Source: a virus
Reading direction: 5' to 3' (one strand)
DNA length: 24,630 bases
Virus record (IMG/VR): IMGVR_UViG_3300036945_001177
Coordinates: 1 to 24,630 of that record
Every line of letters starts with the position of its first letter. Position 1 is the stretch's first letter. A program made the position numbers and the translations under genes. Under the pieces are notes generated by a model. It was not told where the DNA came from and made no database searches. It was given only the letters and a program-made list of their open reading frames with translations. Positions 1-8,463 of the stretch are shown here, in pieces.

Positions 1-1742
1 AGGGCGTAGGTGCTTTCGGTAACAAGCCCGTTGTGGACGGGGATCGCGTCCTCCCACGTCGTCCGAGTGCCGGACTGGCGGCGGATGCGATACCCGACGA
101 CGAAGGCGGTATCCACCGGGAGCCAAGTGAGGCGCAGCCCGTCGATGCTGAAGCGCACCACGTTGTCCGGCACGGTCAGCGCCGCCTCGGCGTCGGGCAG
201 ATCGGAATCGGGGGCCTCGTCGGCGTTGGTGGCGTCGTTCGCCGCCCACTCCCACACGGAGGCGGCGGTCTCGCGCAGCTCCACGTCCACGCCCAGCACC
301 GGGCCGGAATCGCTGGAGCCGTCGGCGACGGAAAAGCCCGAGCCGTCCACGGAGAACTTCCACGCCGTCACCTCGAAAAGTTTCTTCGTCCACCCGTAGC
401 GTTCCACCGTGAGCGTCACCAGGTCGCCCGCCTTTACCTGCATGCCCTTCAGGTTCAGGGGCAGGCGCACGGTGGTATCGCGGCGGGAGCGTTCCAGCTC
501 GATCTTCGCCAGCCGTTGCGCGGTCGTGGCCGAGGTGGTGAACGCCAGTTCCAAGTCGCGCCAGACGCGTTCCCCGTCCTGCCCGAGGTAGGTCGCGGAG
601 CTGACCGGCGGGTAATCGGCCGGTTGCCACTTGTTAAGCGGGGAAATAAAGGTGCCCTTCACGCCGTTGAAGGAGTCGCGGCGGCTGTCGGCGGTCTGCA
701 CCGTGATTTCGCCCCGTGCGTCGCCGAGGGTCAGGTCGGCGGCGGGGACGGGCTGATGCGCTCCGGCGCGCAGATGCCAGAAGCCCCCCGTGTAAACGGC
801 CCAGCCTGCCATGCTGGAAAGGATCATCTCGATGATGCTGACCGGCGTCTCGCTCGTCTCGATCACGCCGTCGCAGGTATAGCGCGGCTCGGTGCCTCCC
901 GTGGCCAGCGGCACGGCCTCGTCGCAGATGTTCGCGGCGGCGATGACGGAGGCGATGTCGATCTCGTCCAGCGCGCAGCCGAGCCCATAGGTATCGTCCA
1001 TCATGTAGTCGAGCCAGCACAGGGCGGGGTTGCGCGAGAACTCGGTCAACCCGGTTCGCGGGTCATAGACCTTTTTTCCGTCCACGAGGAACGAGGCGTT
1101 GGGCACGCCCGAAAACTTCTTATCGTCGAAGGTAAATCGAATGTAGGCGTAGGCGATGCCGCGCAGGCGGTGCTCATTCGTCCACTTCCCGCCGGACTCG
1201 GATACGAGGGTGGCGTCGGCGAGCTGGTCGTCGGAGCCGAGGTGCATCCGCGCGCGAACGAGGCCGTAACCGGCCTGAAGCAGCTTCTTTTCCCCGGCCC
1301 CCGGCCCCCGGATCGCGGCGGAGCCAAATTTGTCAGGCACGAAGTAGCGTCCAGAGCTGGCTACGCCGTTCCCGTCAAGCGGCACGAGGGTATCGTCAAG
1401 GTAGGTTTCTCGGATCGCGCTCACCTCGTGCCCGGCCAACGCGATGACCTGGTGGTGATACTTGTTTTTGTCCCCGGTGGAGCGGATGTCCACGATGGTC
1501 CCGCCGACTCGCTGCGTTCCGTAGATGATGCGGCGCACGGCGGCAGGGTTGCGCGAGCTGACGCCGAAGCCCCGGCTGCGCGCCTGCAAAGCCTCCATCG
1601 CCTTGCGCTGCTGCGCGGCCTGAACCTGCGAGTAAACCGTCGAGCCCACGGCGGCGGTCACGGCAATAACGGTTCCCCATGACACGGCGGTTCCGCTGAC
1701 TGTGAACGCGGTTGAGGCGAGGAAAGGGACGACGGCGGGCAT
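1..1742 (-). CDS. Phage tail tip/hub protein (host-specificity J-like), partial
   Basis: The minus-strand frame is open from the ATG at 1742 to the window edge, so at least 580 residues are present and the C-terminus is missing. The first 45 residues are hydrophobic and Ala/Thr/Val-rich (SWGTVIAVTAAVGSTVYSQV), as in tail-tip proteins of the lambda J or gene-transfer-agent gp15 type. Next come RRIIYGTQRVGGTIVDI and YHHQVIALAGHEV, typical of the hub core, then CWLDYMMDDTYGLG and a domain with GDLVTLTVERYG. The last visible part (IDGLRLTWLPVDTAFVVGYR) resembles a fibronectin type III domain. It is the last gene of the visible tail module, 4 bases after the NlpC/P60-like gene. Expected role: central hub and baseplate at the tail tip, contacting the host surface. 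The family assignment is from pattern recognition; the general role is fairly secure. Confidence 0.85.
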   Translation of the reverse strand, partial: MPAVVPFLASTAFTVSGTAVSWGTVIAVTAAVGSTVYSQVQAAQQRKAMEALQARSRGFGVSSRNPAAVRRIIYGTQRVGGTIVDIRSTGDKNKYHHQVIALAGHEVSAIRETYLDDTLVPLDGNGVASSGRYFVPDKFGSAAIRGPGAGEKKLLQAGYGLVRARMHLGSDDQLADATLVSESGGKWTNEHRLRGIAYAYIRFTFDDKKFSGVPNASFLVDGKKVYDPRTGLTEFSRNPALCWLDYMMDDTYGLGCALDEIDIASVIAAANICDEAVPLATGGTEPRYTCDGVIETSETPVSIIEMILSSMAGWAVYTGGFWHLRAGAHQPVPAADLTLGDARGEITVQTADSRRDSFNGVKGTFISPLNKWQPADYPPVSSATYLGQDGERVWRDLELAFTTSATTAQRLAKIELERSRRDTTVRLPLNLKGMQVKAGDLVTLTVERYGWTKKLFEVTAWKFSVDGSGFSVADGSSDSGPVLGVDVELRETAASVWEWAANDATNADEAPDSDLPDAEAALTVPDNVVRFSIDGLRLTWLPVDTAFVVGYRIRRQSGTRTTWEDAIPVHNGLVTESTYA

Positions 1743-1746
1743 GGTG

Positions 1747-2160
1747 TCAGGTTCTCCACGCGCTCACGGCGCGGTTGAGGAGCGGGAAGGACTGGAGCGA
1801 GTAGATGCCGGGGGCGGCGGCGTGCGTGCCGACGACGACCCCGAGGGCCTGCCGCCGGGCGTCCATCTGGAGGAGCACCACGTCCCCGCGCTGCGCGGTG
1901 AGCGGCGGGATCACCCGGCAACCGAGCGTCGCCATGCGCTCCGCCACGGCGGGGCCGAAGCCACCGGCGGCGCGGATTGTGCGGGCGGCGGAGAGCGGCG
2001 AGGCCCACGCGTCAAACGGCGCGAGCGGATCAGGGTAGCCGAGGGCGCGCAGCCAACCAGCGGCAAACAGCACGCAATCGTGATACCCCCACGAAAACGG
2101 GCGTGCCTCTCCCTCGGCGAGGTAGGTGGACATGCGTTTTTCCCAGTCGTGCGGTTTCAT
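1747..2160 (-). CDS. DUF6950-like tail-tip protein (NlpC/P60-type peptidase fold)
   Basis: A protein of 137 residues. The N-terminal half has FSWGYHDCVLFAAGWL, in which the Cys of HDC is placed like the nucleophile of NlpC/P60-type cysteine peptidases. Further on are GDVVLLQM and a C-terminal GVVVGTHAAAPGIYSL, the usual pattern of the DUF6950 family found in phage tail modules. In gene transfer agents and many siphophages an NlpC/P60 protein sits between the DUF2163 protein and the large hub, as here, and is thought to open peptidoglycan locally during DNA entry. The start at 2160 is 2 bases after the upstream stop, with GGGGGAACTGACC before the ATG. A typical catalytic His further downstream is not obvious apart from the His in VVGTHAA, so enzymatic activity is inferred. 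Confidence 0.75.
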   Translation of the reverse strand: MKPHDWEKRMSTYLAEGEARPFSWGYHDCVLFAAGWLRALGYPDPLAPFDAWASPLSAARTIRAAGGFGPAVAERMATLGCRVIPPLTAQRGDVVLLQMDARRQALGVVVGTHAAAPGIYSLQSFPLLNRAVSAWRT

Positions 2161-2162
2161 GG

Positions 2163-2732
2163 TCAGTTCCCCCAGCGCCCCCAGAACACTTCCTTGTTTT
2201 GCAGCGCCGCCACGTTGGCCAGCCCCTTGTCGCCGGGGAAAAGCGCCTGCTGGTCTTCGTGCGTGTAACGGCGTTCGCGCGCGCGCTCCAAGTCGATCAG
2301 GCGCGACTCGCACGTCATCGTCACGGTCGAGACGCTGCCGTTGTCCGCGATCTTCATCGTGTCCATCCGCCCGGCAAAGACGCGAGTGGGGTCGGCCAGC
2401 ATGTTGCCCGTCACCGGGTCGAACAGGGCGAGCCACAGATAAACGCGCCGCCCCCGGTAGTTCTCGGTCAGGGCCAGCGCCACCATCGCCGACGGGATGC
2501 CCGTGAGGGAGAGCTGGAGGCCGTTCGCGCTCGCCTTCTTCGTCTCCTCGATCTCCGAAACGCCGCCGTAGATGCCCGCGCCGATGTAGAGTTGTCCGTT
2601 CCAAACGAGGTCGCCCACGCCCGACCACACGCGGAGAAAGCCGCTGGCAAAGTCCATCGTGCAGATGAAGGCCGGAGCGACGTTCTGCGCCGCCACCGCC
2701 GCCAGCATGGAATCGGAGAGGTCGCGGCTCAT
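2163..2732 (-). CDS. Tail tip protein, DUF2163-like
   Basis: A protein of 189 residues. I chose the ATG at 2732 because it forms an ATGA overlap with the stop of the upstream gene and has GGAG 7 bases upstream. The protein is beta-rich, with FLRVWSGVGDLVWNGQLYIG, a region of alternating hydrophobics (LQLSLTGIPSAMV), RRVYLWLALFD and a C-terminal ERRYTHEDQQALFPGDKG. The last motif recurs in phage tail-tip proteins just downstream of the distal tail gene and resembles the DUF2163 hub proteins of gene transfer agents. It probably forms a ring between the distal tail protein and the large hub. The specific family call is inference; a tail-tip role is well supported by position. Confidence 0.7.
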   Translation of the reverse strand: MSRDLSDSMLAAVAAQNVAPAFICTMDFASGFLRVWSGVGDLVWNGQLYIGAGIYGGVSEIEETKKASANGLQLSLTGIPSAMVALALTENYRGRRVYLWLALFDPVTGNMLADPTRVFAGRMDTMKIADNGSVSTVTMTCESRLIDLERARERRYTHEDQQALFPGDKGLANVAALQNKEVFWGRWGN

Positions 2733-3100
2733 AGGTTCTCCACCGCCTCGATTTGAAAGCCCCACTTCACCGCCAGCTCGCTATCCCAAACCACGTCCGG
2801 CGAGGACAGGCGGAAGGTGCGCACGCCGGGCGGCACGGTCAGGCCGGGGCACCACGGGTCAAGGTCGAGGGTGAAGGTGCCCACCATGCCGTTGAGGTCG
2901 TCCAGGAACGCGCCGAAGGTCTGCGCCTCGTCCTTGGTCATCCGCTGCATGATGATCGTCACGTCCCACCGGGTAGCGCCCCAATCAAACACCTGTCGCT
3001 GGAGGGTGAAGGGCGATTGCGCGACGGACTGCACCCGGCGGCGCGTGGCCTTCACGGAAGCGGGGTGGATGGAGGGAAAAGCGAGCGGGTAAGTCGGCAT
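2729..3100 (-). CDS. Putative distal tail (tail-tip adaptor) protein
   Basis: A protein of 123 residues directly downstream of the tape measure gene. It is mostly beta-strand-like, with a basic N-terminal segment (VKATRRRVQSV), FDWGATRWDVTIIMQRMTKDEAQTFGAFL and a Gly/Asp-rich hairpin before a C-terminal VKWGFQIEAVENL. Position and size fit the distal tail protein that connects the last tail-tube ring to the tip, as lambda gpM or the DUF2460-type proteins do. I do not recognise a specific family. The ATG lies 4 bases from a GTTTAAAC palindrome that fills the gap to the tape measure stop, and no purine-rich ribosome binding site is visible. Its stop overlaps the next ATG (ATGA). Confidence 0.65.
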   Translation of the reverse strand: MPTYPLAFPSIHPASVKATRRRVQSVAQSPFTLQRQVFDWGATRWDVTIIMQRMTKDEAQTFGAFLDDLNGMVGTFTLDLDPWCPGLTVPPGVRTFRLSSPDVVWDSELAVKWGFQIEAVENL

Positions 3101-3103
3101 GAT

Positions 3104-3111
3104 GTTTAAAC
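3104..3111. repeat. GTTTAAAC palindrome, copy 1
   Basis: It sits in the 15-base gap between the tape measure stop and the start of the distal tail gene, where a ribosome binding site would normally be. See the repeat-family finding. Confidence 0.6.
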
Positions 3112-3115
3112 GTGC

Positions 3116-5818
3116 TCAGGTCTTTTTCCGGCGGCGCTGGTCTTCCACGGCGGCGGTCACGCGGCGCTCGATCACCGGAATGACGGCGGCGAGTTCCTGC
3201 TTCGTCACCCCGGCCTCGAACGAGTAGTTGAACGTTAGGTTGTCGCCGCCGAAGCGCGCACCGGCCCCGCCGCCCACCAGACCGCCGTCGGCATAGCCGG
3301 GCAGGGAGCGGGAGACGCGCACCGCGTCGAGGGCGCGCACGCCGATGGCGCTCACGGCCTCCTGGGGCAGGACGTATTCGCCACGGTGGACGATGCCCGC
3401 CGGGGCGAACTTGCCGCCGGGGCCGGTGTAGCCGCCCGCCGCAAAGCCAAAGCTGGCCGACGTGCCGGAAAAGTTGCCTGCCGAGTTGATCGTGGTGCCG
3501 GAAAAGTTGCCCGCTCCCGCACCGGCCGCACCGGCTCCGGCACCAAAACCGCCCGCGACGCTCGCGCCGAGTCCGAGAAACGAAAAGATGCTCGTCGCGA
3601 TGCGCATGGCGATGAGCTGTTGGATCGCCTGCATGATCGCGCTCCCGATGGACGCGAACACCTTCTTGAATCCGTCGCCCAAGCTCTTCGCCGACTGAAG
3701 GGCGGAGACGATGCCTTGCTGCATCCCTTGGAAACCGGCGTTGGCGATGGTGAACGCGGCGTCGAGGTCTTGGCCCATCTGGCGAACCTCGGTGTTGAAC
3801 CGCTGAAGTCCGCGCTCGGGGCCGTTGGTCGCGCCCGCCACCCCACCGTTGGCCTGCCGTAGCTCGCGCTCGGCGGCGTCGATCCGGGCCGCGATGGTCT
3901 CGCGGGCGGTGGCGTTGGTCTCGATGGCGAGGCGTTCGCGGAGTTTCGCCACCGTCGCGGCGATGGCGTCGCGCTCCTCCCGCAGGTAGCGCAGGGTCAC
4001 GGCGCGGCGCTCGTTGGTCGTCAGCCCCGGCGCGTTCTCGGCCTGCTGCCGGGCAAGGGAGATGTCGTCACGCTGGCGGGCCAGCGCGGATTCCTGCGCG
4101 GTCAGCTCCGTCCGCAACGCCTCCTCGGCGGCGCGCTTGGCGTCCTCCGCCTCCTTCTTCGTGACCGCCGCCCGGCGCTTCGCTATGTCGAGCAACGCCA
4201 CGGCCAGCGTCACCTCGGCGACCTTTTGCGCCTTGGCGTCGCCCGCGATGACCGCCGCCTCGCTCTGCACCATGTAGAGATTTCGCGCGACGGACTCCTC
4301 CTCGCGCAGCATGGCCAGCTTGCCCTCGGCGGTGGCGAGGTCGTAGCGCGCATCAAAAAGTTTCTTCGCCACAGTGTCGGACTGTTTGGCGAGTTCCCCG
4401 GAAAGGTCGGTCGCGGCCTTCACCGTCGCCTCGGTCGCGGCACGTTGGGCCTCGGCGGCGGCGGCGTTGGCCGTCGCGGCGGTGTTCGCGGCGTCCGTCG
4501 CCTGCGCCTGCGCGATGATCGCGGCCCCGCTGCGCTCGGCGGACTGCGCCAGCCGCTCGTAGGCGTTGGCCATGCTCGCGAGGCGCGCGCGCTCGTCTCC
4601 GCTGGTGGATCGCTCCGCGTCGCGCCGATACTTTGCGCCCAGCATCGCGGCGGCTTGACCGGCCTTGCTCACGTCCTCCTGGGTGCGCGCGCCCATCAGC
4701 CGAGAGCGGACAGATTTCAGCATGCCGTCCTCGCCGTCCTCGGTCTGCTTCTGCGTGTTCAGCGCGGAAATCGCCTGCCCGCCGGACACGGCGATACCGA
4801 GCGCGGCGGCAGCGGCGACCGCGAACAGTCCACCGGCCACGGCCCACAACGGCGCGGTGGCGAGCGCGCCGGCGAACTTCGCGGCGATGATGCCGCCGAG
4901 GAGGAGCCCGCCACCCTGCACGGCCACGGTTGCCGCCGCGCCTATGCCGATGACACCGCCCAGCGCGCCGATGACCGTTGCCACCGTCGCCACCGAGCCG
5001 GGCAGCTCCTTCATGAAATCCTTGAACGTCTGCATCTCGCCGTTGGCCGTCGCCATGCCCGCCGAGAACTTGTCGAAGATCGGTTTGCTCAGTTCGCCCG
5101 CCATCACGCTGATGTTGTCGTTGAGCGTGGAGAGTTGGCCGTTGAACGTCTTCGACTGCGCGGCCATCGCGCCCGCGTATTGGCCAAAGTTCTTCGACAT
5201 GACGGCGAGGGCGTCACCGGTCGAGAGCGCGCGCCCCTGAAGTGCGAACAACTGCTTGCGGGCCTCGTTGGAGATGAGGCCGAGCTGGGTCAGGTTCTGG
5301 ATCGGCTCGCCGATGGTCGCACCTTGGCGCAGCGCCGCGTAGAGCCGCCCCATCCACATCGCCACCGCCTCGAACGGAGCGCCTACGGCGGCGGCGGCGT
5401 CGCCGACCATGCGTAGCCCCTCGCCGGAGGCCAACGCGTCGCCCGTGAACGCCTGGAGGAGCTTGGAAGCCTGCACCACCTGCGGAAGCTCGAAAGGCGT
5501 CTCCGCCGCGAACTTCACCAGCCCGCGCATCCGATCCTCCGCCGCCTTCGCCGAGCCGAGCAAGGTGCGGAACGCGACGCCCTGCTGTTCGAGCGTTGCG
5601 TTGAACCGCACGCCGGAGCTGATGAAGCTCTTTAGGCCGTTGACCAAGCTACCGATACCGAGACTCGCACCGAGCGCGCCCGCACCAAACGCCGCCCCCG
5701 ACTTCACTAGGTCGCCGAGCGTGTTCTTCGTCTTGCCAAGCTCCGCCCGCGTCTCGCGCAGCGCGGCGAGGTCGGATGAGACCTTGAGCAGGATGTCGGC
5801 TTTGGTGGTGACGGCCAT
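3116..5818 (-). CDS. Tail tape measure protein
   Basis: A protein of 900 residues and the longest complete gene in the window. It opens with a helical region (about residues 1-60, with [20 protein letters not shown]), then the tape-measure N-terminal domain ending near [20 protein letters not shown]. Hydrophobic Gly/Ala-rich segments follow at about 280-350 ([20 protein letters not shown] and later), likely membrane-inserting during ejection. A long Ala/Arg/Glu coiled coil covers about 430-690, and a Gly/Ala-rich C-terminus carries [10 protein letters not shown], a typical tape-measure end motif. It lies inside the tail tube and sets its length. At the usual ratio of about 1.5 angstrom per residue the tail would be near 135 nm, close to lambda. 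The gene follows the chaperone pair, the standard siphophage order. Confidence 0.95.
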   Translation of the reverse strand: MAVTTKADILLKVSSDLAALRETRAELGKTKNTLGDLVKSGAAFGAGALGASLGIGSLVNGLKSFISSGVRFNATLEQQGVAFRTLLGSAKAAEDRMRGLVKFAAETPFELPQVVQASKLLQAFTGDALASGEGLRMVGDAAAAVGAPFEAVAMWMGRLYAALRQGATIGEPIQNLTQLGLISNEARKQLFALQGRALSTGDALAVMSKNFGQYAGAMAAQSKTFNGQLSTLNDNISVMAGELSKPIFDKFSAGMATANGEMQTFKDFMKELPGSVATVATVIGALGGVIGIGAAATVAVQGGGLLLGGIIAAKFAGALATAPLWAVAGGLFAVAAAAALGIAVSGGQAISALNTQKQTEDGEDGMLKSVRSRLMGARTQEDVSKAGQAAAMLGAKYRRDAERSTSGDERARLASMANAYERLAQSAERSGAAIIAQAQATDAANTAATANAAAAEAQRAATEATVKAATDLSGELAKQSDTVAKKLFDARYDLATAEGKLAMLREEESVARNLYMVQSEAAVIAGDAKAQKVAEVTLAVALLDIAKRRAAVTKKEAEDAKRAAEEALRTELTAQESALARQRDDISLARQQAENAPGLTTNERRAVTLRYLREERDAIAATVAKLRERLAIETNATARETIAARIDAAERELRQANGGVAGATNGPERGLQRFNTEVRQMGQDLDAAFTIANAGFQGMQQGIVSALQSAKSLGDGFKKVFASIGSAIMQAIQQLIAMRIATSIFSFLGLGASVAGGFGAGAGAAGAGAGNFSGTTINSAGNFSGTSASFGFAAGGYTGPGGKFAPAGIVHRGEYVLPQEAVSAIGVRALDAVRVSRSLPGYADGGLVGGGAGARFGGDNLTFNYSFEAGVTKQELAAVIPVIERRVTAAVEDQRRRKKT

Positions 5819-5825
5819 GTTGTGC

Positions 5826-5833
5826 GTTTAAAC
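5826..5833. repeat. GTTTAAAC palindrome, copy 2
   Basis: It overlaps the stop codon of the GT-like gene (Val codon GTT followed by TAA) and ends 7 bases before the tape measure ATG. Confidence 0.6.
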
Positions 5834-6322
5834 GGGCGCTGTGTTTTCCGGGATCTGTTCACCCCGCGAGGCCATGTCTCGCCGGGCGGTTTCGAGGAGC
5901 GACTGAAAGGCAGACCGGCGCGGCTTGGCCCCGGCGGCAGGCATGCCGGAAGCCTCGGCGGACAGGCGGGCGGTCTCGGCGTCCAGCCCCTTCGTATCGC
6001 CTGAGACGCAGGCGGCGGCGGCGTGAAACACCGCGTGCAACGTGCGAAGCTGCCGCTCGGATTCACGGCGGCGGATCGCTCGCAAGGTGGCTCTGAATTG
6101 GGGGATGTTCATGTCGAGCACGTCGCCCCAGCTCTGCCCTTCGGCGACAAGTTCCGCCGCTAGGTCGTGGAGCCCAAGGCCGCCAGCTTCGCCGCCATCG
6201 GACGCATTTTCTGGACCGCGCTCACCTGGCGTTGAATGAGACGGTCTAAGATAGGGTCGTTTAAGCGCCTCACCGCCTCGTCGAGGGCGAAAAGCGAATC
6301 CGGCGCGAGCTTGTCCGCCCAC
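5828..6322 (-). CDS. Tail assembly chaperone, GT-like downstream frame
   Basis: This frame overlaps the end of the upstream chaperone gene by about 160 bases and is in the -1 frame relative to it. The protein-like part begins around position 6180 (LHDLAAELVAEGQSWGDVLD), almost exactly where the upstream frame stops. It continues with a basic helix (FRATLRAIRRRESERQLRTL). No ATG is available in the frame; the only early start is a GTG at 6322 without a good ribosome binding site. This fits the lambda G/GT arrangement, in which a small fraction of ribosomes slip back one base to make a longer chaperone that binds the tape measure. No perfect slippery heptamer was found; the nearest is CTTAAAC at 6265-6259, in register. 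Independent expression from the GTG remains possible. Confidence 0.6.
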   Translation of the reverse strand: MGGQARAGFAFRPRRGGEALKRPYLRPSHSTPGERGPENASDGGEAGGLGLHDLAAELVAEGQSWGDVLDMNIPQFRATLRAIRRRESERQLRTLHAVFHAAAACVSGDTKGLDAETARLSAEASGMPAAGAKPRRSAFQSLLETARRDMASRGEQIPENTAPV

Positions 6323-6528
6323 CCCGTAGGCTTGGCGCAGGCCAATTCCACGAAGGCGGAGATGTCGTCGATGCCGTTGAGGTAGCCTTGCAGCTCCCGC
6401 ATGGTCATCAGGCGCACCGTGACGGTCTCGCTCGTGCCGTCGCGCAGGGCGGCGGCGTGTTGCTCGCCGCCCGCGAGGATGGTCAGGGGGGCGGCGGGCT
6501 CGGTGGAGGGGGTCGGTTGGTCGGACAT
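6160..6528 (-). CDS. Tail assembly chaperone, G-like
   Basis: A protein of 122 residues between the tail tube and tape measure genes. It has a disordered N-terminus rich in Pro, Thr and Ser, then a compact domain with VTVRLMTMRELQGYLNG, FVELACAKPTGWADKL and a helical C-terminus (DEAVRRLNDPILDRLIQRQV). The set resembles tail assembly chaperones that coat the tape measure before tube polymerisation. The leader AACGACCACC before the ATG contains no Shine-Dalgarno. Its 3' end overlaps a -1 frame open reading frame, so this gene probably makes both the short form and a frameshifted extended form. The function is inferred from position and gene architecture rather than a diagnostic motif. Confidence 0.7.
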   Translation of the reverse strand: MSDQPTPSTEPAAPLTILAGGEQHAAALRDGTSETVTVRLMTMRELQGYLNGIDDISAFVELACAKPTGWADKLAPDSLFALDEAVRRLNDPILDRLIQRQVSAVQKMRPMAAKLAALGSTT

Positions 6529-6552
6529 GGTGGTCGTTCCCTTGGGTTACGC

Positions 6553-7245
6553 TCAGGCCGTGGCGTCGATGGAGAAGGTGATCTTCTCCCGCGCCTCGAA
6601 CATCACCGTCGCCTTGGAAAATTCGTTGGCGGTGAAGTTGATCCCGCCTTCCAAGGTGGCGGTGCAGGCGAAGACGTTGGTCTTGATCGCCACCTTCGAG
6701 GCCGCGTCGTCCGGGTCCACGATCCAGAGCTGGACGGTGCCCTGCTTGATGCCCGCGAGACCGCCGAAGAGGTCGGCGAGGCGGTTGATCTCCTCCAGCT
6801 CGAACTTGAAGCTCTCGGTCTGGCGGATCGCGACGATGCGATCGGCGCGCAGGAGGTTGTCCGCGCCCGGCACGTCGCGGCGGACGGTCTCGATGGCCTG
6901 GTCGTAGTTGGCGACCTTGCCGATGAGGGCGGTGATCTTGCCCACGAAGCCGGTGCCGTCGGCGCTGAACAGGGCGGCGGAACCGCCCAGCGTCGCGGAG
7001 AGCTGGAAGGTGTCGCTCGTCGCGCCGATGACGTAGTAGGTCGAGCCCGAGGTGAGGCCGGTAAGGCCGGTGGTGACGGTCAGGACGACCGCCTGCCCGT
7101 TGGCGAGGCCGTGGGCGGTGGCGGTGAAGATGTCCGTGGTGTTAGCGCCCGAGACGGCGATGATGGGCGTCTCGGTGAAAAGCGCGTAGGACTTCTGGGG
7201 GACGACCGTTTTGGTCGGATCGAAAACGACGGTGGGCAGTGGCAT
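6553..7245 (-). CDS. Major tail tube protein with an inserted beta domain
   Basis: A protein of 230 residues in the lambda gpV position. The N-terminal strand (about 1-27) and the part after residue 103 (VANYDQAIETVRRDVPGADN to the end) look like a tail tube core, ending with INFTANEFSKATVMFEAREK. Between them, residues about 28-102 form an extra Thr/Gly/Ser-rich beta module (FTATAHGLANGQAVVL, then GSTYYVIGATSDTFQLSAT). This type occurs widely as an add-on domain in phage structural proteins, where it may decorate the tube surface and bind carbohydrate. The protein should polymerise around the tape measure. The upstream leader contains copy 1 of the intercistronic hairpin repeat, which may matter for the high expression this protein needs. 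Confidence 0.8.
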   Translation of the reverse strand: MPLPTVVFDPTKTVVPQKSYALFTETPIIAVSGANTTDIFTATAHGLANGQAVVLTVTTGLTGLTSGSTYYVIGATSDTFQLSATLGGSAALFSADGTGFVGKITALIGKVANYDQAIETVRRDVPGADNLLRADRIVAIRQTESFKFELEEINRLADLFGGLAGIKQGTVQLWIVDPDDAASKVAIKTNVFACTATLEGGINFTANEFSKATVMFEAREKITFSIDATA

Positions 7246-7260
7246 GGTCGGGATGGGTTA

Positions 7261-7290
7261 GGAGTTCTACCCAAGCCCGCGCCTTCCACT
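7261..7290 (-). repeat. Intercistronic hairpin repeat, copy 1
   Basis: On the minus strand it reads AGTGGAAGGCGCGGGCTTGG followed by GTAGAACTCC. It lies between the tail terminator stop and the tail tube start. The same element recurs at 10736, 13378 and 18384 in the same orientation. The AAG...CTT ends of the putative stem are conserved in all copies. Confidence 0.75.
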
Positions 7291-7297
7291 CTCAGGC

Positions 7298-7747
7298 TCA
7301 GGCCGGGCGGATGATCAGCGGCACCTCGAACCCCACCACCGTTTCGAGTTCTCCGGCGGCGGAGTCGGCACGCGCGAAAATCTCGCCCGCGAGCGACACC
7401 TGGCCGTGGCCGCAGTCCTTGCCGAGCGTGCCCGCGATGATGGCGTGAACGGCGTCCTCCAGCGGCAACCCCGCGCCGCCGTTCTCCGTGTCGCGGCATC
7501 GCGTCGGGTTCTCGATCACCGACACCGGCACCTGGACGCGGGTGGACACGCCGCCACCCCGCACCGCGTCCGCCGTGCCGCTCGACACCATCCACACCGC
7601 GACGGCGAGGCCCTTGTCGGCCAGCGCGGTTTCAATGGCGGCGTCGATGTCGCCCTCGTGCTCCAGCAACACGGGCACGCCCGCCAGCGCGGGGATGGCC
7701 TCGATCAACGCCTGCAACTCTTTGCGAACTTGTTTAAACGTCTTCAT
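7298..7747 (-). CDS. Putative tail terminator (gpU position)
   Basis: A protein of 149 residues. The ATG at 7747 was chosen because it lies 2 bases after the stop of the upstream gene and begins the conserved-looking helix FKQVRKELQALIEAIPAL. The centre (GLAVAVWMVSSGTADAVRGG, then VQVPVSVIENP) has the alternating strands seen in tail terminators of the lambda gpU group. DAVHAIIAGTLGKD is a helix and the end (ELETVVGFEVPLIIRPA) returns to a strand. The order gpFII-like, gpZ-like, this gene, tail tube is that of lambda. The protein would cap the finished tube and form the interface to the head. A GTTTAAAC palindrome lies inside codons 3-6. Function is inferred mainly from position, size and strand pattern. 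Confidence 0.65.
   Translation of the reverse strand: MKTFKQVRKELQALIEAIPALAGVPVLLEHEGDIDAAIETALADKGLAVAVWMVSSGTADAVRGGGVSTRVQVPVSVIENPTRCRDTENGGAGLPLEDAVHAIIAGTLGKDCGHGQVSLAGEIFARADSAAGELETVVGFEVPLIIRPA
7732..7739. repeat. GTTTAAAC palindrome, copy 3
   Basis: It lies within the first codons (Thr-Phe-Lys-Gln) of the tail terminator gene, 9 bases inside the start codon. Confidence 0.6.
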
Positions 7748-7749
7748 GG

Positions 7750-8463
7750 TCAAGGGGTGCGGAGGCTCTTGCGCAGCGCCTCCATGTTTTTGCGGACGAG
7801 ATAGACTGCCGTATCCTCCCGCACCTGCCGGATGGCGGTGGCGAAGATCCCGCGCGACTCGCCCACCGTGTCGATGCCGGGGGTGAAGACGCGCAGGCGG
7901 AAAAACGCGCCGTCCTGGAGCGGGCCGGTCTCCACCATCGAAAGCTCGCCCAGCCGCTTCGATTTGTTCACCGCGAGGAAGCGGCCCCGGTTCGCGGAGT
8001 TCTTCCGCCAACGCCGTTGCAGGAAGGTCACGCCCAGCAGGCCCGCGCCGCGCTGGCGAAACGCCAACTCCTGCGCGACGAGGAGGCCGCGCCGGGAGCG
8101 TTTCAGCTTCCGCGTCACGTCCTTGCCCTTCTTGTTTTTGTAACGCCGCTCGATGTAGCCCTGCCGCTGGATGGACGCGTAAGGCTCATCCACCAGCTCC
8201 TTCCTACGCACGCGCACGCGCCACCCTCGCGCCTTCGCATCGGTGAACATCGGGCCTTTGAAGGCGTTTCGGCCACCGCGCGCACGCAGCGCCCAGAAGC
8301 CGCGAAACAGCTTGATGTTCAGGTCGAGCCCCTTCTTCGCGACGACCTCCTCGGCCGTCAGCTTCGAGAGCTTCATGTAAAGGGCCAGCTCGTCGTTCAG
8401 CCGCCCGATGTCCTCCTCCACGGAGACCTCGAACCTCGGCGAGATTTGACCGAACGTGCTCAT
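7750..8463 (-). CDS. Putative tail completion protein (gpZ position)
   Basis: A protein of 237 residues, strongly basic in the middle (QRQGYIERRYKNKKGKDVTR, then LKRSRRG). The N-terminal helix pair (EEDIGRLNDELALYMKLSKL, then TAEEVVAKKGLDLNIKLFRGF) and the C-terminal helix with VREDTAVYLVRKNMEALRK resemble minor tail or head-tail connector proteins of the HK97 gp10/lambda gpZ type, though larger than gp10. The start overlaps the upstream stop (ATGA) and the end is 2 bases from the next ATG, so translation is coupled. The call rests on gene order between the FII-like and U-like genes. I do not recognise the family with certainty. Confidence 0.55.
   Translation of the reverse strand: MSTFGQISPRFEVSVEEDIGRLNDELALYMKLSKLTAEEVVAKKGLDLNIKLFRGFWALRARGGRNAFKGPMFTDAKARGWRVRVRRKELVDEPYASIQRQGYIERRYKNKKGKDVTRKLKRSRRGLLVAQELAFRQRGAGLLGVTFLQRRWRKNSANRGRFLAVNKSKRLGELSMVETGPLQDGAFFRLRVFTPGIDTVGESRGIFATAIRQVREDTAVYLVRKNMEALRKSLRTP

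Noticed and set aside
33-1682. Long plus-strand ORF opposite the tail hub gene
   Set aside because: It is an Arg/Gly/His-rich shadow of the minus-strand hub gene caused by high GC. The minus frame is open to the window edge and encodes a recognisable tail protein. The same applies to other long plus-strand frames between 1 and 18000.
3230-3245. GTTAGG-like sequence as a third attC end
   Set aside because: It lies in the coding sequence of the tape measure and has no partner arm or extrahelical-base pattern nearby. Similar GTTAG strings near 7140 and 7256 fail the same test.
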